Program-made: the position numbers and the translations under genes | DNA from: Gemmatimonadaceae bacterium | GTDB lineage: Bacteria; Gemmatimonadota; Gemmatimonadetes; Gemmatimonadales; Gemmatimonadaceae | DNA length: 24,724 nt | Reading direction: 5' to 3' | NCBI GenBank assembly: GCA_025357975.1 | Contig: JANYKY010000266.1 | Location: 1-24,724, forward strand | Shown: positions 1-7,326 of the stretch, piece by piece | Layout of the letters: every line of letters starts with the position of its first letter | Numbering within the stretch: the stretch's first letter is position 1 | Notes under the pieces: generated by a model | Told to the model about the DNA's origin: nothing | The model's input: the letters and a program-made list of their open reading frames with translations, nothing else | The model's database searches: none

Positions 1-20
1 GTGGCTTGTGGCTTGTGGCT
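1..20. repeat. Heptanucleotide tandem repeat, about 3 copies of GTGGCTT
   Basis: Two perfect copies of GTGGCTT and a third lacking its last base run directly up to the terminator at 22-58. The array may continue outside the window. It resembles the short tandemly repeated heptamers found between genes in some bacteria. A second, unrelated heptamer array lies at the other end of the window. Confidence 0.75.
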
Positions 21-21
21 A

Positions 22-58
22 AAAAAAACCCGCCGGGGAAAACCCGGCGGGTTTTTTT
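22..58. terminator. Bidirectional intrinsic terminator
   Basis: A perfect 16-bp inverted repeat has arms at 22-37 and 43-58 around a GAAAA loop. The GC-rich core (CCCGCCGGG / CCCGGCGGG) is flanked by A7 on one side and T7 on the other, so it can end transcription in both directions. It lies 13 bp beyond the stop codon of the minus-strand lipoprotein gene and most likely terminates it. It may also serve a plus-strand gene outside the window. Confidence 0.9.
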
Positions 59-70
59 CCCCCATGGCGC

Positions 71-547
71 TTAGTGTTTCTTCTTGACGTCGACGTTATT
101 GCCGATCACGCCACCAAGCACCGCCCCGGCTGCACCACCGATTACTGCGCCCTTCACTCCGCCACCGGTCACCGCGCCAACAGCGGCACCGGCAACACCA
201 CCGATCACCGCATCACGCTTCGTGTTCTTTACTGTGTGTGTGGGTGCACTTGCGGTGGCTCCCGACGAGTAAACGGGCTCGCTCGCCCGCGCACTCGAAG
301 AAGTGTGGCGTACAGCGGCGCGCGATCTCACTGGCGCGGACGCGGCAGGAGCAACTGCGACAGGCGCCGCAGCAACCGGCGCCGCAAGAGCCGCTGTCCT
401 GGCGCGCTCGGCCGCACCAACAGTGTCGAGAGGCACCGTCGTCGCTCCGTTCAATGAAAGCGACGTATCGACAGGCGTGCTATCGGATTTCTTGCATGCG
501 ACAACGGAAAACATCGCCACGACGCAAAGCAGATTTCTGGTATTCAT
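71..547 (-). CDS. Glycine-zipper lipoprotein
   Basis: The 158-residue product starts with a lipoprotein signal peptide ending in a good lipobox (VVAC, Cys18), so it should be lipidated and envelope-anchored. Residues 45-105 are an Ala/Pro/Val-rich, low-complexity linker. Residues 112-151 form a glycine zipper with repeated GxxxG-type spacing (GGVAGAAVGAVTGGG and similar), as in the YMGG/17-kDa surface antigen type of outer-membrane lipoprotein. The tail is basic (DVKKKH). The ATG is preceded by AAGGG at a suitable distance. Upstream is a sequence close to the sigma-54 promoter consensus, and downstream is a strong terminator, so the gene is probably its own transcript. The exact function is unknown; such proteins are often linked to envelope integrity. 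The Ala/Pro region would evolve quickly, so homologs may align only over the zipper. Confidence 0.85.
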   Translation of the reverse strand: MNTRNLLCVVAMFSVVACKKSDSTPVDTSLSLNGATTVPLDTVGAAERARTAALAAPVAAAPVAVAPAASAPVRSRAAVRHTSSSARASEPVYSSGATASAPTHTVKNTKRDAVIGGVAGAAVGAVTGGGVKGAVIGGAAGAVLGGVIGNNVDVKKKH

Positions 548-582
548 ATTTACCCTTGAATGGTTATCAAGTCATATTCAAG

Positions 583-598
583 AGCACGTGCCGTGCCA
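583..598 (-). promoter_or_regulatory. Candidate sigma-54 (-24/-12) promoter
   Basis: Read on the minus strand the sequence is TGGCACG, four bases (GCAC), then GTGCT. The sigma-54 consensus is TGGCACG-N4-TTGCW, so only the first T of the -12 box differs. The invariant GG and GC and the spacing are kept. A start site about 12 bases further on would leave a leader of about 25 bases with AAGGG before the ATG at 547. The window also encodes an NtrC-type activator at 9387-10859, but a regulatory link between the two is not shown. The site contains the palindrome GCACGTGC, which could instead be a repressor or activator site. Confidence 0.45.
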
Positions 599-609
599 GC
601 TTTGCGAAA

Positions 610-1680
610 TTAGTCCTGGTCCCCGTTGTCTCTTAAGCGGATCAACTCCTGAACCGACGGCGCCAAACCGGCGCGTTGCCGCGCACGAGATGCAAACTCG
701 GGCGTTACGCCATGATCCCGCAGGCGAACAAGCTGGCTTAGTGAAATGGACGTATACCCAAGCCTGCGGAAGCCCTCCGCAAATGAAGCTGTCACGCCGT
801 GATCTCGCGCCGTGAGCAAATCATCCGTCGAAAGATTCACGTAACCCATCGTCGCCATCGTCTTCACGAACTCCTGATTCACACCGTGATCCCGCAGCTC
901 CAGAAGGTCCCGAGCGCGGAGATTCCGGTAACCCGCATCGTGCATCGCGGACACATACGAAGCAGTGACTCCGTGATCCCTGAGCTCGAGCAATTTGTCC
1001 ACTGCGAGTTTCGAATAGCCAAGCGATGAGAGACCGCTGATGTAAGCCGGAGTGACGCCGTGATCACGAAGCTCGACGAGCTGCGCCACGTCATGCACGC
1101 GATAGCCCAGTTGAGAAATGCCATGAACAAAATCGTAGCGGGCTCCGTGCATTCCCATGTCGACAAGGTCGTCGATCGAAGGCCGCGCATAAGCGTCTGC
1201 CTTCAGCTCATCGATCAGCGAAAACCCGATGTCGAACAATGCGAGTTGAAATTGCTGCTCTGCGTCAGGCGCCCCATAACCACGCGACGTGAGCCGCTGA
1301 CTGAATTTCGGGTCTGCAGCAAAGCTCAGCTGACCCGCGCCGTGTCCAGACCCCACTCGGCCATTGAATATGAAAGTCCCGGCATCGCGGCGAAGCGTGA
1401 AGTGGGCGTCCGACGATGGGCCGCGCAGCTGGCTAGCACCCAACCCGTTGAGTAATGCAAGCGGCACCGGATATGACGTCGAACTGTGGCTCCCGTCCCG
1501 ATCATGATCCTCCAGGCGAAGCTGAACACGTCCTTCACTTTCCTGATCATCGACCTGCCACGAACCGGCGGCTCGGGACTGCGAATAACCACTCGCCGGA
1601 AGAATCGAAAGGGCCGCCAGCACCGCGGCCGCCGTAAGCGCCTTTCGCGCAATATTACTGGAGACGTTGAAGATCGACAT
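610..1680 (-). CDS. Secreted protein with 29-residue GY/LRDHGVT repeats
   Basis: The start at 1680 gives a 356-residue protein whose first 34 residues look like a signal peptide (hydrophobic AAAVLAALSILPASGYS, then QSRAAG). AGGT lies about 10 bases before this ATG. An in-frame start at 1815 would add 45 residues in front of the signal and is less likely. Residues 40-150 form an unassigned domain with charged segments. From residue 175 to the end there are six units of exactly 29 residues; five units begin LRDHGVT or a near variant (at 204, 233, 262, 291, 320) and the last is truncated at 349. The unit pattern is LRDHGVT..Y...L..LGY..L....LLE. Similar repeats occur, to my knowledge, at the C-terminus of some M56/BlaR1-like peptidases in Gemmatimonadota and Acidobacteria, but no peptidase is present here. 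It is probably a helical-repeat binding surface in the periplasm. Confidence 0.8.
   Translation of the reverse strand: MSIFNVSSNIARKALTAAAVLAALSILPASGYSQSRAAGSWQVDDQESEGRVQLRLEDHDRDGSHSSTSYPVPLALLNGLGASQLRGPSSDAHFTLRRDAGTFIFNGRVGSGHGAGQLSFAADPKFSQRLTSRGYGAPDAEQQFQLALFDIGFSLIDELKADAYARPSIDDLVDMGMHGARYDFVHGISQLGYRVHDVAQLVELRDHGVTPAYISGLSSLGYSKLAVDKLLELRDHGVTASYVSAMHDAGYRNLRARDLLELRDHGVNQEFVKTMATMGYVNLSTDDLLTARDHGVTASFAEGFRRLGYTSISLSQLVRLRDHGVTPEFASRARQRAGLAPSVQELIRLRDNGDQD
710..1065. repeat. In-gene tandem repeat, 87-bp period
   Basis: The motif CC(G/A)TGATC recurs at 710, 797, 884, 971 and 1058, exactly 87 bp apart. This is the DNA imprint of the 29-residue protein repeats in the secreted-repeat gene (minus strand, encoding the DHG part of each unit). 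The bases between are clearly diverged, so the array is old and held by protein selection rather than recently amplified. Confidence 0.85.
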
Positions 1681-1829
1681 CGCTTTTACCTGCTTATGGA
1701 TTGTTACCGTGAGTGAATATTCTGGGGTTTCGACGACGTCCGCAGGCATAAGGTTTGGATGGTCCTCAGAACAGGCTTGCGCAACAGTGAGAAAAGTGAG
1801 TCCCTTAAGCACCACCTTTCACTCCCAAA

Positions 1830-2021
1830 ATGGATAAAAGAAAACTCGCCGCTCTCGCCAAGAAGAATGCCGCGAAATCCGGCACGAAGTCGAACATTCC
1901 AAAAGGATTTGGAAAGAAGTACGACGCGAACCTCTCGGATGATCCAACCGACGAGGCAACAATAAAGAAGCTGGCTGAGAACGAAAGATTTTTTGCGGAG
2001 ATGAAGAAACGGGACTTCTGA
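1830..2021 (+). CDS. Small lysine-rich hypothetical protein
   Basis: A 63-residue, highly charged soluble protein rich in Lys (KRKLAALAKKNAAKSG at the start, AEMKKRDF at the end), with no signal peptide, membrane segment or domain I recognise. The middle (GFGKKYDANLSDDPTDEAT) is probably flexible and the last 20 residues may form a helix. No ribosome-binding site is visible before the ATG. Support comes from plausible codon use and from the tight link to the next gene, which starts 13 bp downstream with its own GGAG. The opposite strand also has an open frame here (1704-2096), but its product looks like a shadow. Real but unknown is the best reading. Confidence 0.55.
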   Translation: MDKRKLAALAKKNAAKSGTKSNIPKGFGKKYDANLSDDPTDEATIKKLAENERFFAEMKKRDF

Positions 2022-2034
2022 CCGGAGTGCGTGC

Positions 2035-2424
2035 ATGAAACGAGTACTCTTAGTTATTCTGCTGATCGGCTCGACGGGATGCGCATCCACGTCCACGTTC
2101 CCGACCGACCGCCCAGCCGCGCATCGCGATACTCTGTCGATGACGGAAATCGATTCCTATCGCACTCCAGGCATGACCGCCTACGACCTCATCGCGCACC
2201 TCCGGCCTGAATTCCTCAAGAACCGTGGCATTAACTCGTTCCGGGAGAAAGTGCCCAGAACAGCAACGGTTTACCTCAATGGCTCTCCGTATGGCAGCAT
2301 TGACGCGCTTAAAAGCCTCAATGCCGGAATCGTTACCGGCGTGCGATACCTGTCTGCCGCCAGTGCTACGAGCCAGTTCGGGATGGATCAAACCGGTGGA
2401 GCAATCCTCGTCTCTACCAGATAG
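2035..2424 (+). CDS. Lipoprotein with TonB-receptor-plug-like domain
   Basis: A 129-residue protein with a clear lipoprotein signal (MKRVLLVILLIGSTGC, lipidated Cys16). GGAG at 2024-2027 precedes the ATG. The mature part resembles the plug domain of TonB-dependent receptors: a segment like TAYDLIAHLRPEFL (plug proteins usually carry V.DLL..LPG here), then ATVYLNGSPYGSIDALKSL, and a final strand GGAILVSTR corresponding to the GG.I.I.T motif that ends plugs. No beta-barrel follows, so it cannot be a receptor. It may be a stand-alone plug that binds another outer-membrane protein. Short proteins of this kind are common in Gemmatimonadota as far as I know. The fold is an inference from motif order. 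Confidence 0.75.
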   Translation: MKRVLLVILLIGSTGCASTSTFPTDRPAAHRDTLSMTEIDSYRTPGMTAYDLIAHLRPEFLKNRGINSFREKVPRTATVYLNGSPYGSIDALKSLNAGIVTGVRYLSAASATSQFGMDQTGGAILVSTR

Positions 2425-2483
2425 CTCGCACGAAAAAGATTCGCGTATCGCGTTGGCAGTCTGCAGAGGACGGAAACTCCGAT

Positions 2484-2489
2484 TACAAT
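2484..2489 (+). promoter_or_regulatory. Possible -10 box upstream of transaldolase
   Basis: TACAAT matches the sigma-70 -10 hexamer at five of six positions and lies in the 87-bp gap before the transaldolase gene. No convincing -35 box is found 16-18 bp upstream (CTGCAG at best). The predicted start site would fall almost on the GGAGG at 2498-2502, which is unusually close. Weak candidate only. Confidence 0.25.
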
Positions 2490-2511
2490 TGAACAACGGA
2501 GGATTCACGCG

Positions 2512-3648
2512 ATGACACGGTTAGAAAAGCTTCATGATGAAGGCCAGTCGATCTGGCTCGACAATATCGATCGAAAAATGCTTCACAATGGCGACCTCGA
2601 ACGTCGAATCAGCGAGGATTTCCTGACTGGGATGACGTCTAATCCCACGATTTTCGAGAAGGCACTCGCAGACGGAACTGACTACGATGAGCAGCTTTCC
2701 GGCGCACAGGGGGCGTCAACGCCACTGGCCCCCTGGCAGCTCTTCGAGCTGGTCGAAACCACTGATGTGCAGCGTGCGTGCGACCTTTTCGCTGGTGTCT
2801 ACTCGGCGACGCGTGGCGGAGACGGGTACGTGTCCATCGAGGTTTCTCCTGGCGTTGCGCATGACGCAAATCTGACGATTGCCGAAGCAAGACGCCTCTG
2901 GCAGACAGTCGATCGTCCGAACGTCATGGTGAAAGTGCCCGGTACTGACGAGGGCGCGAAAGCGGTCAGGCAGCTCATCTCTGACGGTATAAACGTCAAC
3001 ATCACGTTGCTGTTTTCGATCGACGCACACGAAAAGGTTATCGATGCTTACATATCGGGACTCGAAGATCGCGTCGCTGCCGGGAATCCGATCGATCACG
3101 TCTTTTCCGTGGCCAGCTTTTTCGTCAGTCGCGTGGACACAGAAACGGACAAGCGACTGGATGACCTGATCAAGGCGGCGAATCCAGTCGATCGCGACCG
3201 TCTGAAGATGTTAAAGGGACGAACCGCGATTGCAAACGCGAAGCTCGCCTACAGGCTGTTCGCGCGCCGGTTTGCTGAGCCGCGCTGGAAAGCCCTCGAG
3301 GAAAAGGCAGGACGCGTGCAGCAGCCTCTATGGGCGAGCACGGGCGTAAAAAATCCGGCGTACCGCGATGTCATGTACGTAGAGGAGCTCATCGGTCCGC
3401 ACACCGTAAATACGATGCCTCCAGCGTTGATCGACGCATTCAAGGATCACGGCGACGTACAGCGCACGGTGGACAAGCGGCTCGGCTCCGCAGAAGGCTT
3501 GCTGCGTGAGGTAGAAGCTGTCGGGATATCGATCAAGGACGTTACCGATAAGCTTCTCACCGACGGACTCGATAGTTTTGAGAAATCGTTCGACACGCTG
3601 ATCGCCGGAATCGAAAAGAAAACGACACAGCTCACTGGAGCGAAGTGA
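2512..3648 (+). CDS. tal: Transaldolase
   Basis: Transaldolase moves a dihydroxyacetone unit from sedoheptulose 7-phosphate to glyceraldehyde 3-phosphate in the non-oxidative pentose phosphate pathway (cytoplasm). The 378-residue product is of the long type (about 360-380 residues) also found in actinobacteria and cyanobacteria, and as the N-terminal part of Tal-Pgi fusions. Visible family motifs are WLDNIDR (residues 15-21), the substrate loop TSNPTIFEKAL (42-52), SIEVSP (108-113) and VMVKVPGT with Schiff-base Lys141, then the NITLLFS strand and the VASFFVSRVDTETD segment. A good GGAGG lies nine bases before the ATG. The stop overlaps the GTG of pyruvate kinase by four bases, so the two are translationally coupled. 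With pgi three genes on, the block keeps together the two activities that are fused in some other phyla. Confidence 0.95.
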   Translation: MTRLEKLHDEGQSIWLDNIDRKMLHNGDLERRISEDFLTGMTSNPTIFEKALADGTDYDEQLSGAQGASTPLAPWQLFELVETTDVQRACDLFAGVYSATRGGDGYVSIEVSPGVAHDANLTIAEARRLWQTVDRPNVMVKVPGTDEGAKAVRQLISDGINVNITLLFSIDAHEKVIDAYISGLEDRVAAGNPIDHVFSVASFFVSRVDTETDKRLDDLIKAANPVDRDRLKMLKGRTAIANAKLAYRLFARRFAEPRWKALEEKAGRVQQPLWASTGVKNPAYRDVMYVEELIGPHTVNTMPPALIDAFKDHGDVQRTVDKRLGSAEGLLREVEAVGISIKDVTDKLLTDGLDSFEKSFDTLIAGIEKKTTQLTGAK

Positions 3649-5063
3649 CCTCAGCATACCTGCCGCGAACCAAAATTGTCTGCACGCTCGGGCCCGCAAC
3701 GTCTTCTATAGAAGGCATCCGATCACTTCTCGAAGCAGGTATGAACGTTGCGCGGCTGAATTTCTCGCACGGAACGCATGCGCAGCACGCCGAAGTAATC
3801 GATAACATCCGAAACGTTGCGGCCGAGATGAAACTACCGGTTGCAATACTCGGCGACCTTCAGGGGCCGCGCATTCGTGTCGGCGATATCCCCGCGCCTA
3901 TTTCGGTTGTGCCAGGCGAAGACCTCACCCTTGTGCACGAAGGTCTCGAGCGCGACGGCGAGATCCCGACTACGTACGATCATCTCGCGACGGATGTACG
4001 CGTCGGTGATCGCATCCTGATCGATGACGGCCTCATCGAGCTTCTGGCGATGGAGGTATCGGCGGCTCGCGTGAAAGTGCGTGTGGTGCACGGCGGCGAG
4101 ATCAAGCCGCACAAGGGCCTGAACCTTCCCGGTGTACAGGTCTCGGCTCCGTCGATCACTGAAAAAGACATCGCTGACATTCACTTTGCCGTGGAGCGAG
4201 ACCTCGATTATCTGGCGCTGAGTTTTGTTCGTCGTGCGCAGGACGTAGAGCAGTTGAGGGCGATGATTCCGAAGGGATTGCTCGTGGTCGCGAAGATTGA
4301 AAAAGACGTTGCCCTTCACAACATCGAAAGCATCATCGAGGCTTCGGACGGCGTGATGGTTGCGCGTGGTGACCTTGGCGTAGAGCTGCCGTTCGAAGAA
4401 GTACCGGGCGCGCAAAAGAGAATCATCTCGCTCGCGAACAAAATGGGACGGCCGGTAATCACAGCGACTCAGATGCTCGAATCGATGATCGAGAATCCCC
4501 GGCCGACTCGCGCTGAAGCGAGCGATGTCGCGAACGCTATTCTCGATGGAACGGATGCGGTGATGTTGTCAGCAGAAACAGCAGCTGGAGCGTATCCGCG
4601 TCTCGCTGTCGAGGCAATGCGGCGCATCATCACAGAAGTCGAGAAGCATCCACCCGGCGGGCGAGCTCGCCGGGGAATCCATCGCGATGTTGGCGTGGGT
4701 GTTCCGACCGAAGTCGCAATTGCGGCCGCAACTACCGCCGCTGTGGACATGCTCGGCGCGCCACTTGTCGTCGTTTTCACCAAGAGCGGTTTCTCTGCGC
4801 GCATTGTCGCCGCGCACCGTCCTAACGTGTCGATACTCGTTCTCACTGACCAGCCACGAACGTTTCGACAGCTCGCGCTGGTGTGGGGGGTCATCCCGGA
4901 GCTCGTGCAGCACTGCGAGAACTACGATGAGATGATGCAGCGCGCGAAGCAGGTTGTGGTCGCACGGGAGCTCGCATCGCGAGGCGATCGAATCGTTGTT
5001 ACGGCCGGCGTTCCGTTCGATGTACCGGGAACGACAAATCTTCTCAAGGTCGAGACAGTGTGA
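3645..5063 (+). CDS. pyk: Pyruvate kinase
   Basis: Converts phosphoenolpyruvate and ADP to pyruvate and ATP, the last step of glycolysis. The 472-residue length is usual for the enzyme without an extra PEP-utilising domain. Motifs in order: KIVCTLGPA at the N-terminus, MNVARLNFSHG (R37, N39, S41), GDLQGPRIR (71-78), the active-site segment VAKIEK with Lys217 and Glu219, VARGDLGVEL with metal-binding Asp243, and ITATQMLESMIENPRPTRAE (272-291), which carries the catalytic Thr. The C-terminal allosteric domain is complete. The start is GTG in a GTGA overlap with the transaldolase stop. The metallo-hydrolase gene follows 19 bp later, and all four genes up to pgi are likely one operon. Confidence 0.95.
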   Translation: MTSAYLPRTKIVCTLGPATSSIEGIRSLLEAGMNVARLNFSHGTHAQHAEVIDNIRNVAAEMKLPVAILGDLQGPRIRVGDIPAPISVVPGEDLTLVHEGLERDGEIPTTYDHLATDVRVGDRILIDDGLIELLAMEVSAARVKVRVVHGGEIKPHKGLNLPGVQVSAPSITEKDIADIHFAVERDLDYLALSFVRRAQDVEQLRAMIPKGLLVVAKIEKDVALHNIESIIEASDGVMVARGDLGVELPFEEVPGAQKRIISLANKMGRPVITATQMLESMIENPRPTRAEASDVANAILDGTDAVMLSAETAAGAYPRLAVEAMRRIITEVEKHPPGGRARRGIHRDVGVGVPTEVAIAAATTAAVDMLGAPLVVVFTKSGFSARIVAAHRPNVSILVLTDQPRTFRQLALVWGVIPELVQHCENYDEMMQRAKQVVVARELASRGDRIVVTAGVPFDVPGTTNLLKVETV

Positions 5064-5082
5064 GTCACGTGCGCGACGGGGA

Positions 5083-5862
5083 ATGAAGCTCACGTTTCTC
5101 GGAACCGGAACAAGCTTCGGAGTTCCGCAGGTTGGCTGCGCTTGCGCGATTTGTCACTCTACCGATCCACGGGACAAGCGGAACAGGGTCGGGGCGCTGG
5201 TCGAGACGGATACCGGCGGAAAATTGTTGATCGATACGCCGCCAGAGCTGCGCCTTCAGCTTATCGCCGCGGGCGTGGACACGGTCGATGCAGTTTTGTT
5301 CACGCACGATCACGCCGATCACACGCATGGACTCGACGACATCCGTGCGCTTTCGAATCGCGGGAATGGGCCGCTCGATATGTACGGATCTGCGGACTCA
5401 CTTGCGCGGCTCGCGCAGCGGTTCCGCTACATCTTCGACGACGATATCAAGGCGCTTCCAGGAACATCGAAGCCGCAGGGCCGCGCAATTCCGCTTGCGG
5501 ACCGGCAGACGATGGTAATAGCCGGCGTGGACGTGACTCCGGTGGCGGTGCCACACGGCCCGGTGTCAGTGTTTGGCTACCGCATCGGGCCGCTGGCATA
5601 CGTGACGGACGCTAAGATAATATCGGACGATGTGGTCGAGACCTTGAAAGGTGCGAAGGTGCTGGTGCTGAACGCGTTGTTTCGCACCGGGCACCCGACC
5701 CACCTGAGCATTCCTGAAGCTGTGCGGGTTGCGCAAAGGATCGGCGCGGATCGCACCTATCTCACGCACTTGACGCACGACAATTTTCACGCGGATCTCG
5801 AGGCAGAGCTTCCGCAAGGCATCATGCCCGCGTTTGACGGGCTCACAGTTCGCATCGACTGA
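5083..5862 (+). CDS. PhnP-like MBL-fold metallo-hydrolase
   Basis: A 259-residue metallo-beta-lactamase-fold phosphodiesterase. The N-terminus MKLTFLGTGTSFGVPQVGC leads into a cysteine cluster (C19, C21, C24 in GCACAIC), which in PhnP binds an extra zinc. The catalytic motif is FTHDHADH (H75, H77, D79, H80). Later come VPHGPVSVFGYRIG, VTDAK and the closing LTHLTHDNFH. PhnP cleaves 5-phosphoribosyl 1,2-cyclic phosphate; this relative sits among sugar-phosphate genes instead of phosphonate genes, so a different cyclic phosphodiester substrate is possible. The frame is open back to 4954, but the ATG at 5083 starts the conserved sequence, and a start at 4954 would overlap pyk by 110 bp. Only GGGG just before the ATG is seen as a ribosome site. 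Confidence 0.85.
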   Translation: MKLTFLGTGTSFGVPQVGCACAICHSTDPRDKRNRVGALVETDTGGKLLIDTPPELRLQLIAAGVDTVDAVLFTHDHADHTHGLDDIRALSNRGNGPLDMYGSADSLARLAQRFRYIFDDDIKALPGTSKPQGRAIPLADRQTMVIAGVDVTPVAVPHGPVSVFGYRIGPLAYVTDAKIISDDVVETLKGAKVLVLNALFRTGHPTHLSIPEAVRVAQRIGADRTYLTHLTHDNFHADLEAELPQGIMPAFDGLTVRID

Positions 5863-5872
5863 GAAAAAAAGA

Positions 5873-7252
5873 ATGGCAATACGAATCGATTACTCGAACA
5901 TGATCGGCGAAGCAGTGGGCGGCATATCAGAAGCGGATTGGGCCGCTGCACCCGCATCATTCATGAAAGCTCACGAAGGGTTTGCCGCACTTCGAAAAGA
6001 TGGCATGGTTGGATTCGCCGACGTCGTGAGTGACGACTCGTTACGTGAGCAGGCCATGAATTTCGCGGCCCTTGTAGAGGGCAAGTACGATGACATCGTC
6101 ATACTTGGCATCGGCGGGTCGGCGCTCGGCCCGATCGCACTGCGCACTGCATTGCGCCCGAGCGCGTGGAACATGTTGTCGGCGGGCTCGCGGGATGGAT
6201 TTCCAAGGCTGCAGGTTCTCGACAACGTCGATCCCGAAACTATTTCTGCGCTGCTCGACCGGCTTGACCTCGCGCGCACTCTGTTCGTAGTCACGTCGAA
6301 ATCGGGCGGCACTGCGGAGACGATGTCGCAGTTCCTTATCATTCATAAGAGCGTGGTCGACAGCGGTCTGCAGCCGGTGGACCATTTCGTATTTGTCACC
6401 GACCCAGCGAACGGTGCGCTTCGGCCGCTGGCGACGAAGCTTGGTCTCGCCGCGCTGGATATCCCGCCAAGTGTAGGAGGCAGGTTCAGCGTGTTGACGC
6501 CGGTCGGCACTTTGCCGGCAGCCCTCGTCGGGATCGACGTTACAGCGTTGCTTGCTGGCGCTTCCGAGATGGTTCGACGGTGCGAGACCACCAGCCTGTT
6601 GGAAAACCCGGCCGGCATATATGGAATGCTTCAGTGGCTTGCCGATACAAAGTACGGCAAGGTCATAAATGTTTTCATGCCTTATTCGGATCCACTTCGC
6701 GATTTCGCGTCGTGGTTCGTTCAACTGTGGGCCGAGAGTCTCGGAAAGCATACGCCAGATGGGGGGTCAGTTGGCCAGACGCCGTTGGCGGCGCTCGGTG
6801 CAACCGATCAGCACAGTCAGGTGCAGCTTTTTATGGAAGGCCCAAAGAACAAGGTCGTGACGTTCGTGGCGGTGCAGGATAGAGCGACTGACGTTTCCAT
6901 TCCCCGTGCGTTCGAGGATGTGAAGGAGCTTGGGTATCTCGGTGGACACACTCTCGGTGAGCTGATCGGCATCGAGCAGCGTGCGACGGCTGGAGCTCTG
7001 GCGAAGAGAGGACGCCCGAATCTGACTATCCATCTCGATCGTGTGGATGCGTGGCACGTTGGCGGACTGATGATGTTGCTGGAAATGGCGACGGCGTACG
7101 CGGGTCAGCTGTATGGCATTGACGCATTCAACCAGCCGGGTGTGGAGCTTGGAAAGCAGTTCGCGTACGCATTGCTCGGGCGGCCGGGGGCCGATGACGC
7201 GAAGAAGGAATGGGAATCGATTCCTGCTCCGGATGCACGTTGGAGCGTGTGA
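5873..7252 (+). CDS. pgi: Glucose-6-phosphate isomerase
   Basis: Interconverts glucose 6-phosphate and fructose 6-phosphate. The 459-residue length fits the short bacterial PGI type. Motifs: VILGIGGSALGP (76-87), VVTSKSGGTAET (139-150; phosphate-binding Ser/Thr loop), VGGRFSVLTP with Arg204, WAESLGK with the catalytic base Glu288, TDQHSQVQLF with His314, and the signature FNQPGVELGK with Lys428. The start was moved from an in-frame ATG at 5834, which lies inside the preceding gene, to the ATG at 5873, ten bases after that gene's stop; MAIRIDYSN is a natural N-terminus. Only a purine-rich GAGAAAAAAAGA precedes it. It is the last gene of the tal-pyk block, and no hairpin terminator is visible after it. 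Confidence 0.95.
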   Translation: MAIRIDYSNMIGEAVGGISEADWAAAPASFMKAHEGFAALRKDGMVGFADVVSDDSLREQAMNFAALVEGKYDDIVILGIGGSALGPIALRTALRPSAWNMLSAGSRDGFPRLQVLDNVDPETISALLDRLDLARTLFVVTSKSGGTAETMSQFLIIHKSVVDSGLQPVDHFVFVTDPANGALRPLATKLGLAALDIPPSVGGRFSVLTPVGTLPAALVGIDVTALLAGASEMVRRCETTSLLENPAGIYGMLQWLADTKYGKVINVFMPYSDPLRDFASWFVQLWAESLGKHTPDGGSVGQTPLAALGATDQHSQVQLFMEGPKNKVVTFVAVQDRATDVSIPRAFEDVKELGYLGGHTLGELIGIEQRATAGALAKRGRPNLTIHLDRVDAWHVGGLMMLLEMATAYAGQLYGIDAFNQPGVELGKQFAYALLGRPGADDAKKEWESIPAPDARWSV

Positions 7253-7284
7253 GAGGCGAATCAGTAAACGATCAGTTTTTTGGA

Positions 7285-7313
7285 TTGCAGGCGGGTTTAA
7301 CCGCGTTTATACG
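7285..7313 (+). promoter_or_regulatory. Candidate sigma-70 promoter for the aldolase leader
   Basis: TTGCAG (7285-7290) and TATACG (7308-7313) are separated by 17 bp. Each matches consensus only partly, but the spacing is ideal and the site lies in the 298-bp gene-free stretch upstream of the aldolase. A start near 7320 would give a leader of about 230 bases beginning just before the inverted repeat at 7327. Confidence 0.3.
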
Positions 7314-7326
7314 GATCAACAACGCT

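Noticed and set aside
710..1065. Regularly spaced repeat that could suggest a CRISPR array
   Set aside because: The 87-bp period is an exact multiple of three and the repeats keep an open frame with a conserved protein pattern. The conserved DNA is only about eight bases, so this is a coding repeat.
1704..2096. Minus-strand open frame (130 codons) opposite the small lysine-rich gene
   Set aside because: Its product has an unlikely composition, no ribosome site and no motif. It also overlaps the start of the well-supported lipoprotein gene on the other strand.
3834..4415. Minus-strand open frame (193 codons)
   Set aside because: It is antisense to pyruvate kinase, whose catalytic motifs are all in the plus frame.
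7253..7286. Terminator after pgi at the T-rich ATCAGTTTTTTGG
   Set aside because: The bases before the T run do not form an inverted repeat; the apparent repeat of ATCAG is direct, not inverted.
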